Of a stretch of 51,523 bases of DNA, positions 17,596 to 26,426 are shown piece by piece; the first letter of the stretch is position 1; each line of letters begins with the position of its first letter. The DNA lies in assembly GCA_945897555.1 (NCBI GenBank), contig CAMDGF010000009.1, forward strand, positions 1 to 51,523, written 5' to 3'. A model generated the notes under the pieces. That model was not told the origin of the DNA. It searched no databases and saw only the letters and a program-made list of their open reading frames with translations. The position numbers and the translations under genes were made by a program. The DNA comes from Klebsiella pneumoniae (lineage in GTDB: Bacteria; Pseudomonadota; Gammaproteobacteria; Burkholderiales; UBA3065).

Positions 17596-18162
17596 CTAGA
17601 GCAGGCCCGCCTCAGCGAAGGAGAACACGCGCTGCCGAGTCACGACGAGGTGGTCGAGTGTGCGCACGTCGATGAGGGCAAGGGCGTCGCGCAGCGCAAC
17701 CGTAAGGCCGCGATCGGCAGCGCTCGGCTCGGCTACGCCGGACGGGTGGTTGTGAGCCAGCACCACCGCGCTGGCGTTGAGCTGGAGCGCGCGCCTTAAT
17801 ACCTCGCGCGGGTAGACGCTGGTCTGCGATACGGTGCCGCGGAACATCTCCTCAAAAGCCACCAGCCCATGCTGGGCGTCCAGAAAGATGACGGCGAACA
17901 CCTCATGCGGCGAAAGGCCGATGCCGAGACGGAGAAAGTCGCGCACGGCGTCGGGCGAGTCGAGCACTCGGGGGCGGGGCAGCGACTGCGCCATGCCGCG
18001 GCGCACCAGTTCCACCGCCAAAGCCACCCGCCGACGGACCTGCCCGGGCCAGCCAGCCCGCGGAGGCGCGAGTGGCGACACGAGTCCGGCAAGACCGCCG
18101 GCCTCGCGCATCAGGCGGCGCAGGGCGCGCCCCGCCGGAACGCCCATGAGGGCAGCCAGCAA
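17596..18162 (-). CDS. radC: RadC/YicR-family JAB-domain protein, N-terminally short
   Basis: The MPN/JAB1 metal domain is intact: HEVFAVIFLDAQHGLVAFEE, FRGTVSQTSVYPREVLRRAL and the metal motif AHNHPSGVAEPSAAD. The helix-hairpin-helix N-terminal part is short and poorly conserved (LLAALMGVPAGRALRRLM). The usual start (about 25 residues further out) has no ATG, GTG or TTG in frame before coaBC; the nearest candidates are TTG 18162 and ATG 18147, neither with a ribosome site. About 188 residues against the usual 220 or more. Function of RadC is not settled; the old DNA-repair role is disputed. It is convergent with cheA and divergent from coaBC. Confidence 0.8.
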   Translation of the reverse strand: MLAALMGVPAGRALRRLMREAGGLAGLVSPLAPPRAGWPGQVRRRVALAVELVRRGMAQSLPRPRVLDSPDAVRDFLRLGIGLSPHEVFAVIFLDAQHGLVAFEEMFRGTVSQTSVYPREVLRRALQLNASAVVLAHNHPSGVAEPSAADRGLTVALRDALALIDVRTLDHLVVTRQRVFSFAEAGLL

Positions 18163-18237
18163 CTCGACATCGTCGCGCTGCCGCCACTGGCCGTCATCGT
18201 CATGTCCGCTACGGATGTGCGCGTTACACTCGCGCCC

Positions 18238-19440
18238 ATGCAGACGCCCGCCCTTCCCCCGACCCGCCACTTCGTGCTCGGCATCACCGGCGGCATCGCC
18301 GCATACAAGAGCGCCGAACTGGTGCGCCTGTGGGTGCGTCAGGGGCACACCGTCGATGTCGTGATGACCACCGCCGCCAAGGCTTTCGTCGGCCCGGTGA
18401 CGTTTCAGGCACTGTCCGGCCGGCCGGTGCGGGACGATCTCTGGCATGGCGAAGACAGCGGGATGGACCATATCGCTCTGTCGAGGAATGTCGATGCGGT
18501 GATTGTGGCGCCGGCCTCTGCGGATTTCATCGGCAAGTTGACCCATGGTCTGGCCGACGACCTGCTCTCCACACTATGCCTCGCGCGCGACTGCCCGCTG
18601 CTGGTGGTGCCAGCGATGAACCGACAGATGTGGGAGAACCCGGCCACGCAACGCAATGTGGCGCAACTGCGTGCCGACGGTGTCGCCATCCTCGGTCCGG
18701 CCACCGGCGAGCAGGCCTGCGGCGAGGTCGGCGCGGGGCGGATGATCGAGCCTGAGGAGATCGTCTGGCGGGTCGAGGGCCATCTGCTGCCGAAACCGCT
18801 GGCTGGCCGGCGCGTCCTTGTCACCTCCGGGCCCACCTACGAGCCGCTCGACCCGGTGCGCGCCATCGTCAACCGCAGTTCCGGCCGCATGGGACACGCC
18901 ATCGCCGCAGCGGCCCGCGACGCGGGCGCGCAGGTCACCCTGGTATCGGGCCCGGTGGCGCTGCCGCCCCCCGGCGACGTCCGTACGCTGAACGTCGAGA
19001 CCGCCGCCGAGATGCTCACCGCGGTGGAGAACGAACTCGAAGGCACCGACATCTTTGTCAGCGTGGCGGCGGTATCCGACTACCGCAGTGAGCACCGCTC
19101 CGAGCACAAGATCAAGCGCGACGGCAGCCCACTGCAACTCGACCTGCTGCCCAACCCCGACATCCTTGCTGCGGTTGCGGCGCGGCCCGGAGCGCCGTTC
19201 TGCGTCGGCTTTGCCGCCGAGAGCGAGGACCTCCTTGCCAACGCCGAGGCCAAACGGCAGCGCAAGCAACTGCCACTGCTGGTGGCCAACGACACCAGCG
19301 CCATCGGCAGCGCCGAGAGCCGCTTGCACCTGCTCGACGATCACGGCATCCACACCCTGCCTGCAGCAGACAAGGCGGTGTCGGGGCGCTGGGTGGTCGA
19401 CCACATCGCTCAACTCTTCAAGCACCGGGAACGACATTGA
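18238..19440 (+). CDS. coaBC: bifunctional phosphopantothenoylcysteine decarboxylase/synthetase CoaBC
   Basis: A 400-residue fusion that makes 4'-phosphopantetheine in CoA synthesis. The N-terminal CoaC flavoprotein domain has [25 protein letters not shown] (catalytic His), [10 protein letters not shown] and VPAMNRQMW, then CGEVGAGRM (catalytic Cys). The CoaB domain has [20 protein letters not shown] and the Lys in HKIKR. The ATG at 18238 fits the family; there is no ribosome site, and a TACACT element lies only 7 bases before it. The stop shares one base with the dut start, and dut follows as in many proteobacteria. Confidence 0.95.
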   Translation: MQTPALPPTRHFVLGITGGIAAYKSAELVRLWVRQGHTVDVVMTTAAKAFVGPVTFQALSGRPVRDDLWHGEDSGMDHIALSRNVDAVIVAPASADFIGKLTHGLADDLLSTLCLARDCPLLVVPAMNRQMWENPATQRNVAQLRADGVAILGPATGEQACGEVGAGRMIEPEEIVWRVEGHLLPKPLAGRRVLVTSGPTYEPLDPVRAIVNRSSGRMGHAIAAAARDAGAQVTLVSGPVALPPPGDVRTLNVETAAEMLTAVENELEGTDIFVSVAAVSDYRSEHRSEHKIKRDGSPLQLDLLPNPDILAAVAARPGAPFCVGFAAESEDLLANAEAKRQRKQLPLLVANDTSAIGSAESRLHLLDDHGIHTLPAADKAVSGRWVVDHIAQLFKHRERH

Positions 19441-19886
19441 TGCAGATCGAACTGCGCATCCTTGACGAGCGCCTGCGGGAATCGCCGCCAGCCTACGCCA
19501 CCGAAGGGTCGGCCGGTCTGGACCTGCGCGCCTGCATCGAGGCGCCGATGGCCATCGCGCCTGGCACCACCCACCTCATCCCGACGGGTATGGCCTTGCA
19601 TCTGGCCGACGCCGGCTACGCCGCGATGGTGCTGCCGCGCTCCGGTCTCGGCCACAAGCACGGCATCGTGCTGGGCAATCTGGTCGGGTTGATCGACTCC
19701 GACTACCAGGGGCAGGTCTTTGTCTCCATCTGGAACCGTGGCCGCGAGGCCTTCGAGTTGCAGCCGCTGGAGCGCGTCGCGCAACTGATCATCGTACCGG
19801 TGGTCCGCGCCACCTTTGTCGAGGTGGATGCGTTCGCTGCGAGCCGGCGCGGCAGCGGCGGTTTCGGGAGTACCGGACGTGGTTGA
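19440..19886 (+). CDS. dut: deoxyuridine 5'-triphosphate nucleotidohydrolase
   Basis: dUTPase, 148 residues, hydrolyses dUTP to dUMP and keeps uracil out of DNA. All five family motifs are visible: [49 protein letters not shown] and the C-terminal [13 protein letters not shown]. The ATG overlaps the coaBC stop by one base (TGATG). The last 8 bases overlap the next gene, which starts at a GTG behind a GGGAG site located inside the motif-5 codons. Confidence 0.97.
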   Translation: MQIELRILDERLRESPPAYATEGSAGLDLRACIEAPMAIAPGTTHLIPTGMALHLADAGYAAMVLPRSGLGHKHGIVLGNLVGLIDSDYQGQVFVSIWNRGREAFELQPLERVAQLIIVPVVRATFVEVDAFAASRRGSGGFGSTGRG

Positions 19887-20277
19887 GAGCGCCCCGGAGC
19901 GGTCGACCCGTGCGCTGATCCTGTTCGCCCATGGTGCGCGCGCTACAGCATGGGCCACGCCCTTCGAGCGGCTGCGCGACATCGTTGCGGCAAGCCATAC
20001 AGGTGGCCCGGTGCGCCTCGCCTACCTCGAACTCATGGAGCCCGACCTGCCGACGGTCGTCGACGAACTGGTCGACTGCGGGATCATGCAGATCGACCTG
20101 TTCCCGATCTTCCTGTCGGTCGGCAGCCATCTGCGTGACGACCTACCCGTCTTGGTGAGCGCGGCACAGGCGCGCCACCCGGGTCTCACCCTCACGGTGC
20201 ATGCGGCGCTCGGCGAGAGCGAGACCATGCTCCGCCACATCGCCGGGGGCATCGCTCAGGCGCTGGTCAGCGACTGA
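19879..20277 (+). CDS. cbiX: CbiX-type single-domain sirohydrochlorin chelatase-like protein
   Basis: A 132-residue protein starting at a GTG 8 bases after [26 protein letters not shown] carries the His of the CbiX/SirB chelatase active site, and [20 protein letters not shown] matches the second conserved block with the other His. Short single-domain members (CbiX-S) work as homodimers and insert metal into tetrapyrroles, for sirohaem or B12 synthesis. No other tetrapyrrole gene is nearby, so the metal and pathway are open. It is coupled to dut by an 8-base overlap and overlaps the convergent RNA methyltransferase by 22 bases at the stop end. Confidence 0.85.
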   Translation: MVESAPERSTRALILFAHGARATAWATPFERLRDIVAASHTGGPVRLAYLELMEPDLPTVVDELVDCGIMQIDLFPIFLSVGSHLRDDLPVLVSAAQARHPGLTLTVHAALGESETMLRHIAGGIAQALVSD

Positions 20278-21023
20278 CGCACCCGCTCGTACATCGCGAC
20301 TGCTGCCGCCACGGCGACGTTGAGCGATTCAGCGGCTCCGGGCATGGGAATGGAGACGACGACGTCGGCTGCGGCCGCCGCAGCCTCGCCGAGGCCACCG
20401 CCCTCACCGCCGAGCAGCAGCACGACATCGCCGCGGAGGTCGGCCTGGTGCAAGGGGACGCCGTTGTGCGGCACCAGCGCCACTTTGCGCCCGGCGTGCC
20501 GCGCAAGCGCAGCCGGCAGGTCGAGGCCCTGACACACGGACAGCGTGGCGTGCGCACCCTGCCCGGCACGCAGCACCTTCCATGACCAGGCGTCGGCGCA
20601 GCCAGGCCCCAGCCAGACCTGATCGAAGCCACTGGCGGCTGCGCTGCGGATGATGGTGCCGACGTTCCCAGGATCCTGCACGCCATCGAGCACAACAACG
20701 CTGCCAGAGCTGACCGGGACCGCCGCCGGAATGGGCACCAAGGCCAACACTCCCGCGCAAGATCCCGCACCTGACACCGAGCGCAGGCAATCATCATCGA
20801 CCCACTGCACCGGCGTGCCAGCCCCGGACCAGCGAGGCGCCTCGTGGGCCCGCGAAGCGGCCAGCAGCACGCGTTCGACCGGCCGGCCAGCGCCCAGCCA
20901 ATCGGCCAACAGATGCTCGCCCTCGAGCACGGCCAGCCCACAGGCTTGACGTTCGCGCGGGCGCTCGAGCAGCTGCCGCACCTGCTGCAGCAGCGGATTG
21001 CGCCGGCTCCGGATCAGCTCCAT
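20256..21023 (-). CDS. TrmH/SpoU-family RNA 2'-O-methyltransferase
   Basis: A 255-residue SPOUT-fold methyltransferase. The N-terminal substrate-binding domain (about 1-95) begins MELIRSRRNPLLQQVRQLL; the catalytic domain has motif 1 (LDGVQDPGNVGTIIRSAAAS), motif 2 (VVLLLGGEGGGL) and motif 3 (SIPMPGAAESLNVAVAAAVA). It is related to RlmB and TsnR, which methylate 23S rRNA, but the exact target cannot be read from sequence. In many betaproteobacteria such a gene follows rnhB; here it is separated from rnhB by motA-motB and a methyltransferase gene read from the other strand. Confidence 0.92.
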   Translation of the reverse strand: MELIRSRRNPLLQQVRQLLERPRERQACGLAVLEGEHLLADWLGAGRPVERVLLAASRAHEAPRWSGAGTPVQWVDDDCLRSVSGAGSCAGVLALVPIPAAVPVSSGSVVVLDGVQDPGNVGTIIRSAAASGFDQVWLGPGCADAWSWKVLRAGQGAHATLSVCQGLDLPAALARHAGRKVALVPHNGVPLHQADLRGDVVLLLGGEGGGLGEAAAAAADVVVSIPMPGAAESLNVAVAAAVAMYERVRQSLTSA

Positions 21024-21074
21024 GGCGTCGGAGCATACCCCGGACCGCGAACAGCGTCCGCATCGTCCTCAGGC

Positions 21075-21101
21075 TCAAGTAAAGTGATATGAGTCCGTTA
21101 C
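21075..21101 (+). promoter_or_regulatory. possible sigma-28 promoter of motAB
   Basis: TCAAGTAA (21075-21082), 11 bases, then TCCGTTAC (21094-21101). The spacing is exact and the -10 resembles the one before fliC (TCCGAAAA), but only about 10 of 16 consensus bases match. motA starts 42 bases downstream. Confidence 0.4.
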
Positions 21102-21143
21102 CGGACATAGCCCTTCTTTGAGACACAAGGCCGTAATCCGCTC

Positions 21144-22004
21144 ATGTTCATCGCCATCGGCTATCTGGTCACCCTCGGTTCCATCTTTGGTGGTTTTGTG
21201 CTGGCCGGGGGCCACCTCGCCGCATTGTTCCAGCCACTCGAGTTGCTGATGATCTTTGGCGGTGCCTTCGGTGCCGCCATCGCCGGCAACACCGGCAAGA
21301 CCATCAAGGCCACCCTTAAGGCCCTCCCGGTGCTGTTGAAAGGCCCCGCATACAGCAAGGCGGTCTACGTCGATGTGCTTGCCATGCTCTTCGAGATCCT
21401 TGCCAAGGTGCGCAAGGAGGGCCTCATGTCGATCGAGGCCGACGTCGAGGAACCCGAGAAGAGCGCGATCTTCTCCAAGTACCCCAAGGTGATGGCGGAC
21501 CACCATGTGGTCGAGTTCCTCACCGACTACCTGCGCATGATGGTCGGCGGCAACCTCAACGTGTTCGAGATCGAAGCGCTGATGGATGCCGAACTCGAAG
21601 CCCACCACAAGGAGGAGCACGCACCTGCCGACGCGCTCTCCAAGCTCGGCGACGGCCTGCCCGCTTTCGGCATCATCGCCGCGGTGATGGGCGTGGTGCA
21701 CACCATGGAATCATTGCACCTGCCGCCCGAAGAGCTCGGCCTGCTGATCGCGCACGCGCTGGTCGGCACCTTCCTCGGCATCCTTTTGTCTTACGGCTTC
21801 GTCGCGCCGCTGTCGGCGCTGCACGAGCAGAAGATGACCGAGAGCGGCAAGATCTACGATTGCATCAAGGCAGTGTTGCTCGCCAGCATGAACGGCTATG
21901 CACCGCCAGTGGCCGTGGAGTTCGGCCGCAAGGTCCTGTTCTCTCACGACCGGCCCGGCTTCCGCGAGCTCGAGGAAGAGATCAAGAACCGCAAGGGCAA
22001 GTGA
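21144..22004 (+). CDS. motA: flagellar motor stator protein MotA
   Basis: A 286-residue inner-membrane stator subunit that conducts ions with MotB. Membrane segments are visible at about 2-22 (FIAIGYLVTLGSIFGGFVLA), 28-50, 170-190 (GLPAFGIIAAVMGVVHTMES) and 200-222 (GLLIAHALVGTFLGILLSYG). The cytoplasmic loop has charged residues (KVRKEGLMSIEADVEEPEKS) that interact with FliG. Length and layout match the enterobacterial-type proton MotA. motB follows after 52 bases that hold a small hairpin. Confidence 0.96.
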   Translation: MFIAIGYLVTLGSIFGGFVLAGGHLAALFQPLELLMIFGGAFGAAIAGNTGKTIKATLKALPVLLKGPAYSKAVYVDVLAMLFEILAKVRKEGLMSIEADVEEPEKSAIFSKYPKVMADHHVVEFLTDYLRMMVGGNLNVFEIEALMDAELEAHHKEEHAPADALSKLGDGLPAFGIIAAVMGVVHTMESLHLPPEELGLLIAHALVGTFLGILLSYGFVAPLSALHEQKMTESGKIYDCIKAVLLASMNGYAPPVAVEFGRKVLFSHDRPGFRELEEEIKNRKGK

Positions 22005-22013
22005 CCGGCAGTC

Positions 22014-22033
22014 GGTGCGCGAGGTGGCGCACC
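22014..22033 (+). other. intercistronic hairpin motA-motB
   Basis: GGTGCGC and GCGCACC form a perfect 7-bp stem around a 6-base loop between the motA stop and the motB GTG. No T run follows, so it is more likely an mRNA processing or stability element than a terminator. Confidence 0.5.
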
Positions 22034-22056
22034 CAGCCATGACGGAGTGATCGCAG

Positions 22057-23040
22057 GTGAGTGACGACAGTCAGCGGCCAATAGTCTTTAAGCGGGTCAA
22101 GAAGACCCTGCACGGCGGCCACCACGGCGGCGCGTGGAAGATCGCGTACGCTGACTTCGTCACTGCGATGATGGCCTTCTTCCTGCTCATGTGGCTGCTC
22201 ACCTCGGTGAACAAGGCCAAGCTCGAAGGCATCTCCAACTATTTCAAGACGCCGATGCAGGTGGCCCTGGTCGGCGGTGGCTCAGGCTCCCGGTCGAGCA
22301 TGCTCCCCAACCAGGGCGACGGCATCCTCATGCAGCCCGGCACCCGCCCGATGGATGGCAAGGGTGAGAAACCCGGCGAGGGTGATGGCGAAAAGCCCGG
22401 CAAGGGAGAAGGCCAGACTGAATTCGACAAGATCAATGAGGCCATCCAGATGCGGGTGGAGAAGCGCAAGCTCGAGGCGCTCAAGGCTGAGATCGAAGAG
22501 GCCATCGCAGTGGTGCCCGATCTGGCCAAGTTCAAGGAGCTGATCAAGATCGAGCTCACCACCGATGGCCTGCGCCTGCAGATCATGGACGACCAGAACC
22601 GCCCCTCGTTCGACCTCGGCAGCGGCCGCATGAAGGAACACACCTCGGCGGTGCTACGGCAGCTCTCGGTGTTGCTCAATCAGGTGCCCAACCGCATCAG
22701 CATCTCGGGCCATACCGACGCCAAGCCTTTTGCCGGCGGCCTCGGCGGCTACTCCAACTGGGAGTTGTCGGCAGACCGGGCCAACGCGGCACGGCGCGAA
22801 CTCATCAATGGCGGTATCGAGTCGGAGAAGATCCTGCGCGTGGTGGGTCTGGGCTCATCGGCGTTGTTCGACAAAGAGAATCCCGCCAACCCGATCAACC
22901 GGCGCATCACCATCATGGTGCTCAACAAGAAGGCCGCCGAGATCGTCGCCTCAGATGGTGGATCGCTCGACATCTTCCGCCCTTCCGACATCGTGCCGAG
23001 CCAGATTGAGCCGCCCGAAGCCCAGCCCCAGCGCCGCTGA
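22057..23040 (+). CDS. motB: flagellar motor stator protein MotB
   Basis: A 327-residue stator subunit starting at GTG with GGAG nine bases upstream. After a basic, His/Gly-rich N-terminus comes one membrane helix (about 29-50, IAYADFVTAMMAFFLLMWLL) with the proton-carrying Asp33. A Lys/Glu/Gly-rich stretch (about 104-125, GEKPGEGDGEKPGKGEG) follows. The OmpA-like peptidoglycan-binding domain (about 190-300) has ISGHTDAKPF and NWELSADRANAARREL. The Asp environment and no Na+-type features suggest a proton motor, an inference. The 3' end overlaps the following methyltransferase frame by 35 bases if its TTG start is used. Confidence 0.96.
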   Translation: MSDDSQRPIVFKRVKKTLHGGHHGGAWKIAYADFVTAMMAFFLLMWLLTSVNKAKLEGISNYFKTPMQVALVGGGSGSRSSMLPNQGDGILMQPGTRPMDGKGEKPGEGDGEKPGKGEGQTEFDKINEAIQMRVEKRKLEALKAEIEEAIAVVPDLAKFKELIKIELTTDGLRLQIMDDQNRPSFDLGSGRMKEHTSAVLRQLSVLLNQVPNRISISGHTDAKPFAGGLGGYSNWELSADRANAARRELINGGIESEKILRVVGLGSSALFDKENPANPINRRITIMVLNKKAAEIVASDGGSLDIFRPSDIVPSQIEPPEAQPQRR

Positions 23041-23818
23041 GGCACCGCCACCGCCGCTGCGCAAGGCATTGCTCTGCCTGATGGGCGCCACCCTGCTGGT
23101 GGTGGTGCTCATGCTGGCGCTGCCGGGGCATGACGAGACCCTCGTGCAGTGGGCGTGGCTGCACGGCGCCATCGCTGCGTCGATGGCCTGGGCCACCACC
23201 CTGCCGCGCTGGTGGGTCCTCATTCTTCTGCTCTTCGCGCCGGCCATGGTGCTGGCATTGGCGCTGCAGATCCCGCCGCTGGTCTGGCTCGCCGCGGCCG
23301 TATTGCCTTGGCTGGTCTTTCGGGGCGCGCTGCGCGACCGTGTGCCCCTGTTCCTGAGCGACCAGCCGGCCATCGACCGCCTGCTGGAACTGGTCACCGA
23401 CGAGCACCCGGTGAGCGTGGTCGATCTCGGCTGTGGCACCGGTGGCCTCTTGCAGGCACTGCGCGATGCCCGCCCCATCGCCCGCCTGCGCGGTATCGAG
23501 AACGCGCCCCTGACCTGGCTCATCGCCCGGATGCGCTTGGCGCAAGCCGCCGTTGACGTGGTCTACGGCTCGATCTGGGATGAGCCGCTGGGCCACCACG
23601 ATGTGGTCTATGCCTACCTCTCCCCGGCTGCCATGCCTCGCCTGTGGGACAAAGCCTGCCGTGAGATGCGGCCGGGTAGCCTGCTGGTCAGCAACAGCTT
23701 CGAGGTGCCCGGTGTGCCTGCGCAGCGCGTCCTGCCGCTCGATGGCGACGGCATGGCGACGGCGCTGTACGTCTGGGAGATGGGCGATCCGCCGCTGACC
23801 AGCGGCACAACGGCCTGA
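23006..23818 (+). CDS. membrane-anchored class I SAM-dependent methyltransferase
   Basis: The start is uncertain: TTG 23006 (270 residues), TTG 23069 or ATG 23081 (245 residues). I chose 23006 because it keeps the Arg/Lys pair just before the first hydrophobic segment. Two or three membrane segments lie at about 24-43, 69-88 and 91-110, then a Rossmann methyltransferase domain with motif I VVDLGCGTGGLLQAL (about 138-152), GIENAPLTWLIARM and DVVYAYLSPAAMPRLWDKAC. The DxGCGTG loop indicates SAM binding; the substrate is unknown. It follows motB closely and may be cotranscribed with the stator genes. Confidence 0.82.
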   Translation: MSRPKPSPSAAEAPPPPLRKALLCLMGATLLVVVLMLALPGHDETLVQWAWLHGAIAASMAWATTLPRWWVLILLLFAPAMVLALALQIPPLVWLAAAVLPWLVFRGALRDRVPLFLSDQPAIDRLLELVTDEHPVSVVDLGCGTGGLLQALRDARPIARLRGIENAPLTWLIARMRLAQAAVDVVYGSIWDEPLGHHDVVYAYLSPAAMPRLWDKACREMRPGSLLVSNSFEVPGVPAQRVLPLDGDGMATALYVWEMGDPPLTSGTTA

Positions 23819-23839
23819 ACGCTGGTCTGCGCCAGGCGT
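23819..23839. terminator. hairpin between convergent methyltransferase and rnhB
   Basis: ACGCTGG (23819-23825) pairs with CCAGGCGT (23832-23839) with one bulged base around a 6-base loop. It fills the 20-base gap between two convergent stops and could end transcription both ways, though neither strand has a T run. Confidence 0.4.
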
Positions 23840-24405
23840 CAGGGTGCCGCCAGCAGCCGCGCCACCGGGCCGAAGGTGCGTCGGTGTACGGGGCTCGGCC
23901 CAAGGCGCTCCAAGGCCTGCAGATGCGCCGCGGTGGGGTAGCCGGCGTGCCGCTCGAAACCGTAGCCAGGGTGCGCGTCAGCAAGGTCGCGCATCATCGC
24001 ATCGCGAGCGGTCTTGGCGAGGATCGAGGCGGCCGAGATGGCCGGCACCGTGGCATCGCCACCCACCACACATCGCGTCGTGTAGGCCCAGCGCGGCGCC
24101 CGGTTGCCGTCGACCCAGACCTCCGTGGGTGCTGCAGCCAGACCCTCGACAGCGCGCTGCATGGCAAGGAAGGTGGCCTGCAGGATGTTGAGGCGGTCGA
24201 TCTCCTCGACCGTCGCCCACGCCACTGCCCAGCCGCAGGCGCCCTCCCGGATGCGCAACGCGAGCGCCTCGCGGCGGGCGGCCGACAGTTGCTTGGAGTC
24301 GGCCAGGCCGCTGCCATCGAAGCCCTCGCCGAGGATCACCGCCGCAGCGCAGACCGGCCCGGCGAGTGGGCCACGGCCAGCCTCGTCGACACCCGCAAGG
24401 GTCAC
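23839..24405 (-). CDS. rnhB: ribonuclease HII
   Basis: RNase HII (188 residues) cuts RNA in RNA-DNA hybrids and removes misincorporated ribonucleotides. It starts at a GTG that overlaps the lpxB stop (GTGA). The N-terminus [20 protein letters not shown] carries catalytic Asp7 and Glu8, followed by [12 protein letters not shown] and the third acidic site in [23 protein letters not shown] and [21 protein letters not shown] are further family blocks. Last gene of the envelope cluster, as is common in beta- and gammaproteobacteria. Confidence 0.95.
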   Translation of the reverse strand: MTLAGVDEAGRGPLAGPVCAAAVILGEGFDGSGLADSKQLSAARREALALRIREGACGWAVAWATVEEIDRLNILQATFLAMQRAVEGLAAAPTEVWVDGNRAPRWAYTTRCVVGGDATVPAISAASILAKTARDAMMRDLADAHPGYGFERHAGYPTAAHLQALERLGPSPVHRRTFGPVARLLAAP

Positions 24406-25589
24406 GCCGCATCTCCAGCAGACACCACGCGATCGAGCACCGGCGCCAAGGCATCGACGATGGCAGCCGTGGTGTCGGCCTGCAGTGCGGTGTGCATCTC
24501 GTCGAAGGCGGCTCGCTGCTCGGCGGCAGCAGGGTTGTTCAACTGCACCTCGAGCGCGGCTGCAAGGCTCTCCTCGGTAGCGGCGCTTTGCAGCAACTCC
24601 GGCACGATCTCGCGTCCGGCCAGGATATTGGGCAAACCCACCCAGGGCAGGTAACCGCGACCGCGCATCAGCTGATAAGACAACCACGGCATGCGGTAGC
24701 TGATCACCATCGGCTTCTTCAGCAGAGCCGCTTCGAGCGTGGCCGTGCCGCTGGCGATGAGCGCCGCGTCACAGGCTTCCAGCGCCTGATGGGCATGACC
24801 GAACATGATCTGGAAACGTTCGGGATGTGCCGCGTGCGTTCGCAGCAGATGATCGAAGCGGTCGAAGGTCGGCCGGGTCGCCAGCGGCACCAGGAAATAC
24901 GCATCGGGATGACGGGCGAGCAGCCGTTCAGCGGCGCGGATGAACAACAGCGCCAGATGTTCGACCTCGGCCATGCGCGAACCTGGCATCAACGCGACCA
25001 AGGGCGTGCGCTGCGCTTCGATGCGCAGTGCACGGCGCGCGCCAGCCGTATCCGGCACCCGGGGTAGCCGGCTGGCCAGTGGATGGCCGACGAAACTCAC
25101 CGGGATACCCGCCTTCTCGTACAGGGGGGGCTCCATCGGAAACAATGCCAGCACGCGGTCGGCTGCTCGGCCGATGCCGCGGATGCGCCCGCCGCGCCAG
25201 GCCCAGATCGAGGGGCTGACGTAATGGAGGGTCGGAATACCCGCCGCTCGCAGGCGCCGTTCCAGCGTGAGGTTGAAATCGGGCGCATCCACACCAACAA
25301 AGACCTCAGGCCGGTGCCGCAAAAAGTGGTGGGCGAGCTGACGGCGGATGCGCAACAGCGCGGGCAAGCGACGGACCACCTCGACATAGCCACGCACCGC
25401 CAACATCTCTTGATCGAACAGGCTATGGATGCCCGCTGCGAGCATCTTGGGGCCACCGATGCCGACGAACTGTGCATCCGGCCAACGCGACCTCACCGCC
25501 TCGATGAAACCGGCGCCCAGCAGGTCGCCAGAGGCCTCCCCAGCCACGATGCCGATCAGCGGCGCACGTGCGCTGCGCTCAACCGTCAT
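24402..25589 (-). CDS. lpxB: lipid A disaccharide synthase
   Basis: LpxB (395 residues from ATG 25589) condenses UDP-diacylglucosamine with lipid X to make the lipid A disaccharide. Visible family blocks are [19 protein letters not shown] near the start, [53 protein letters not shown] and [25 protein letters not shown] at 25601 would add four residues. It is a GT-B glycosyltransferase acting at the inner face of the inner membrane. lpxA lies 54 bases upstream and rnhB overlaps downstream. Confidence 0.97.
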   Translation of the reverse strand: MTVERSARAPLIGIVAGEASGDLLGAGFIEAVRSRWPDAQFVGIGGPKMLAAGIHSLFDQEMLAVRGYVEVVRRLPALLRIRRQLAHHFLRHRPEVFVGVDAPDFNLTLERRLRAAGIPTLHYVSPSIWAWRGGRIRGIGRAADRVLALFPMEPPLYEKAGIPVSFVGHPLASRLPRVPDTAGARRALRIEAQRTPLVALMPGSRMAEVEHLALLFIRAAERLLARHPDAYFLVPLATRPTFDRFDHLLRTHAAHPERFQIMFGHAHQALEACDAALIASGTATLEAALLKKPMVISYRMPWLSYQLMRGRGYLPWVGLPNILAGREIVPELLQSAATEESLAAALEVQLNNPAAAEQRAAFDEMHTALQADTTAAIVDALAPVLDRVVSAGDAA

Positions 25590-25643
25590 GACTCGGGCCA
25601 CCGAGGATCACGCCGAGGGCAAGCTGTCGCGCGCAATCGGCAC

Positions 25644-26426
25644 CTAGCGGACGATGCCGCGGGTGGCCCGACTCAAAAAATCAAGGAGGGGCTGCACCTC
25701 GGGCGTGGTCGAAGCCTGCGCGGCCAGATCCAGTTTGGCTTGCTCGAACGTCAGGCCGCTGCGGTAGAGCGTCTTGTAGGCGCGCTTGATGCCAGCGATG
25801 GCCTCGACACTGAAGCCGCGGCGTTTGAGTCCCTCGCTGTTGATGCCGTGGGCCTGCGCAGTGTTGCCGCCAGCAAGGACATAGGTGGGCAGGTCCTGCA
25901 GCAGGACCGTGCCGACGGCCGTCATGCAGTGCGCACCCACCTTGCAGAACTGGTGCACGCCCGTGTAGCCGCCGAGGATGGCCCAATCGTCGATGTGCAC
26001 ATGGCCCGCGAGGTTGGTGCAATTGGCAAACACCGTGTGGTTGCCCACCACACAGTCATGGGCGATGTGCACATAAGCCATCACCCAGTTGTGGCTGCCG
26101 ATACGCGTCACGCCTGCGTCCTGAACCGTGCCACTGTTGATCGTGCAGTACTCGCGGAAGGTGTTGTGGTCGCCGATCTCGACACGGGTCGGCTCACCGG
26201 CATACTTCTTGTCCTGCGGCGCTTCGCCGATGGAGCTGAACTGAAAGACCCGGTTATTGCGTCCGATGTGGGTGTGGCCGGTGAGCACCACGTGAGGGCC
26301 GATCACCGTGCCCTCACCCACCACCACATGGGGTCCGATGAGGCTGTAGGCGCCCACCGTCACGTCTGCGGCCAGCTCGGCCGCAGGGTCGACCAGCGCC
26401 GTGGCGTGGATGCGCTGCTCAGACAT
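25644..26426 (-). CDS. lpxA: UDP-N-acetylglucosamine acyltransferase
   Basis: LpxA (260 residues; E. coli 262) does the first step of lipid A synthesis, moving 3-hydroxyacyl from ACP to UDP-GlcNAc. The protein is a left-handed beta helix of hexapeptide repeats (for example DVTVGAYSLIGPHVVVGEGT), with the catalytic His in VHIAHDCVVGNHTVFANC (about residue 123) and the C-terminal helical domain from about 190. The ATG at 26426 overlaps the fabZ stop by 8 bases. The acyl-chain ruler residue cannot be judged by eye. Confidence 0.97.
   Translation of the reverse strand: MSEQRIHATALVDPAAELAADVTVGAYSLIGPHVVVGEGTVIGPHVVLTGHTHIGRNNRVFQFSSIGEAPQDKKYAGEPTRVEIGDHNTFREYCTINSGTVQDAGVTRIGSHNWVMAYVHIAHDCVVGNHTVFANCTNLAGHVHIDDWAILGGYTGVHQFCKVGAHCMTAVGTVLLQDLPTYVLAGGNTAQAHGINSEGLKRRGFSVEAIAGIKRAYKTLYRSGLTFEQAKLDLAAQASTTPEVQPLLDFLSRATRGIVR

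Noticed and set aside
18163-18546. Long upstream extension of radC
   Set aside because: It would overlap coaBC by about 300 bases on the opposite strand and does not resemble the RadC N-terminus.
22730-23005. Longer upstream frame of the membrane methyltransferase
   Set aside because: It overlaps the motB peptidoglycan-binding domain codons and has no methyltransferase similarity.
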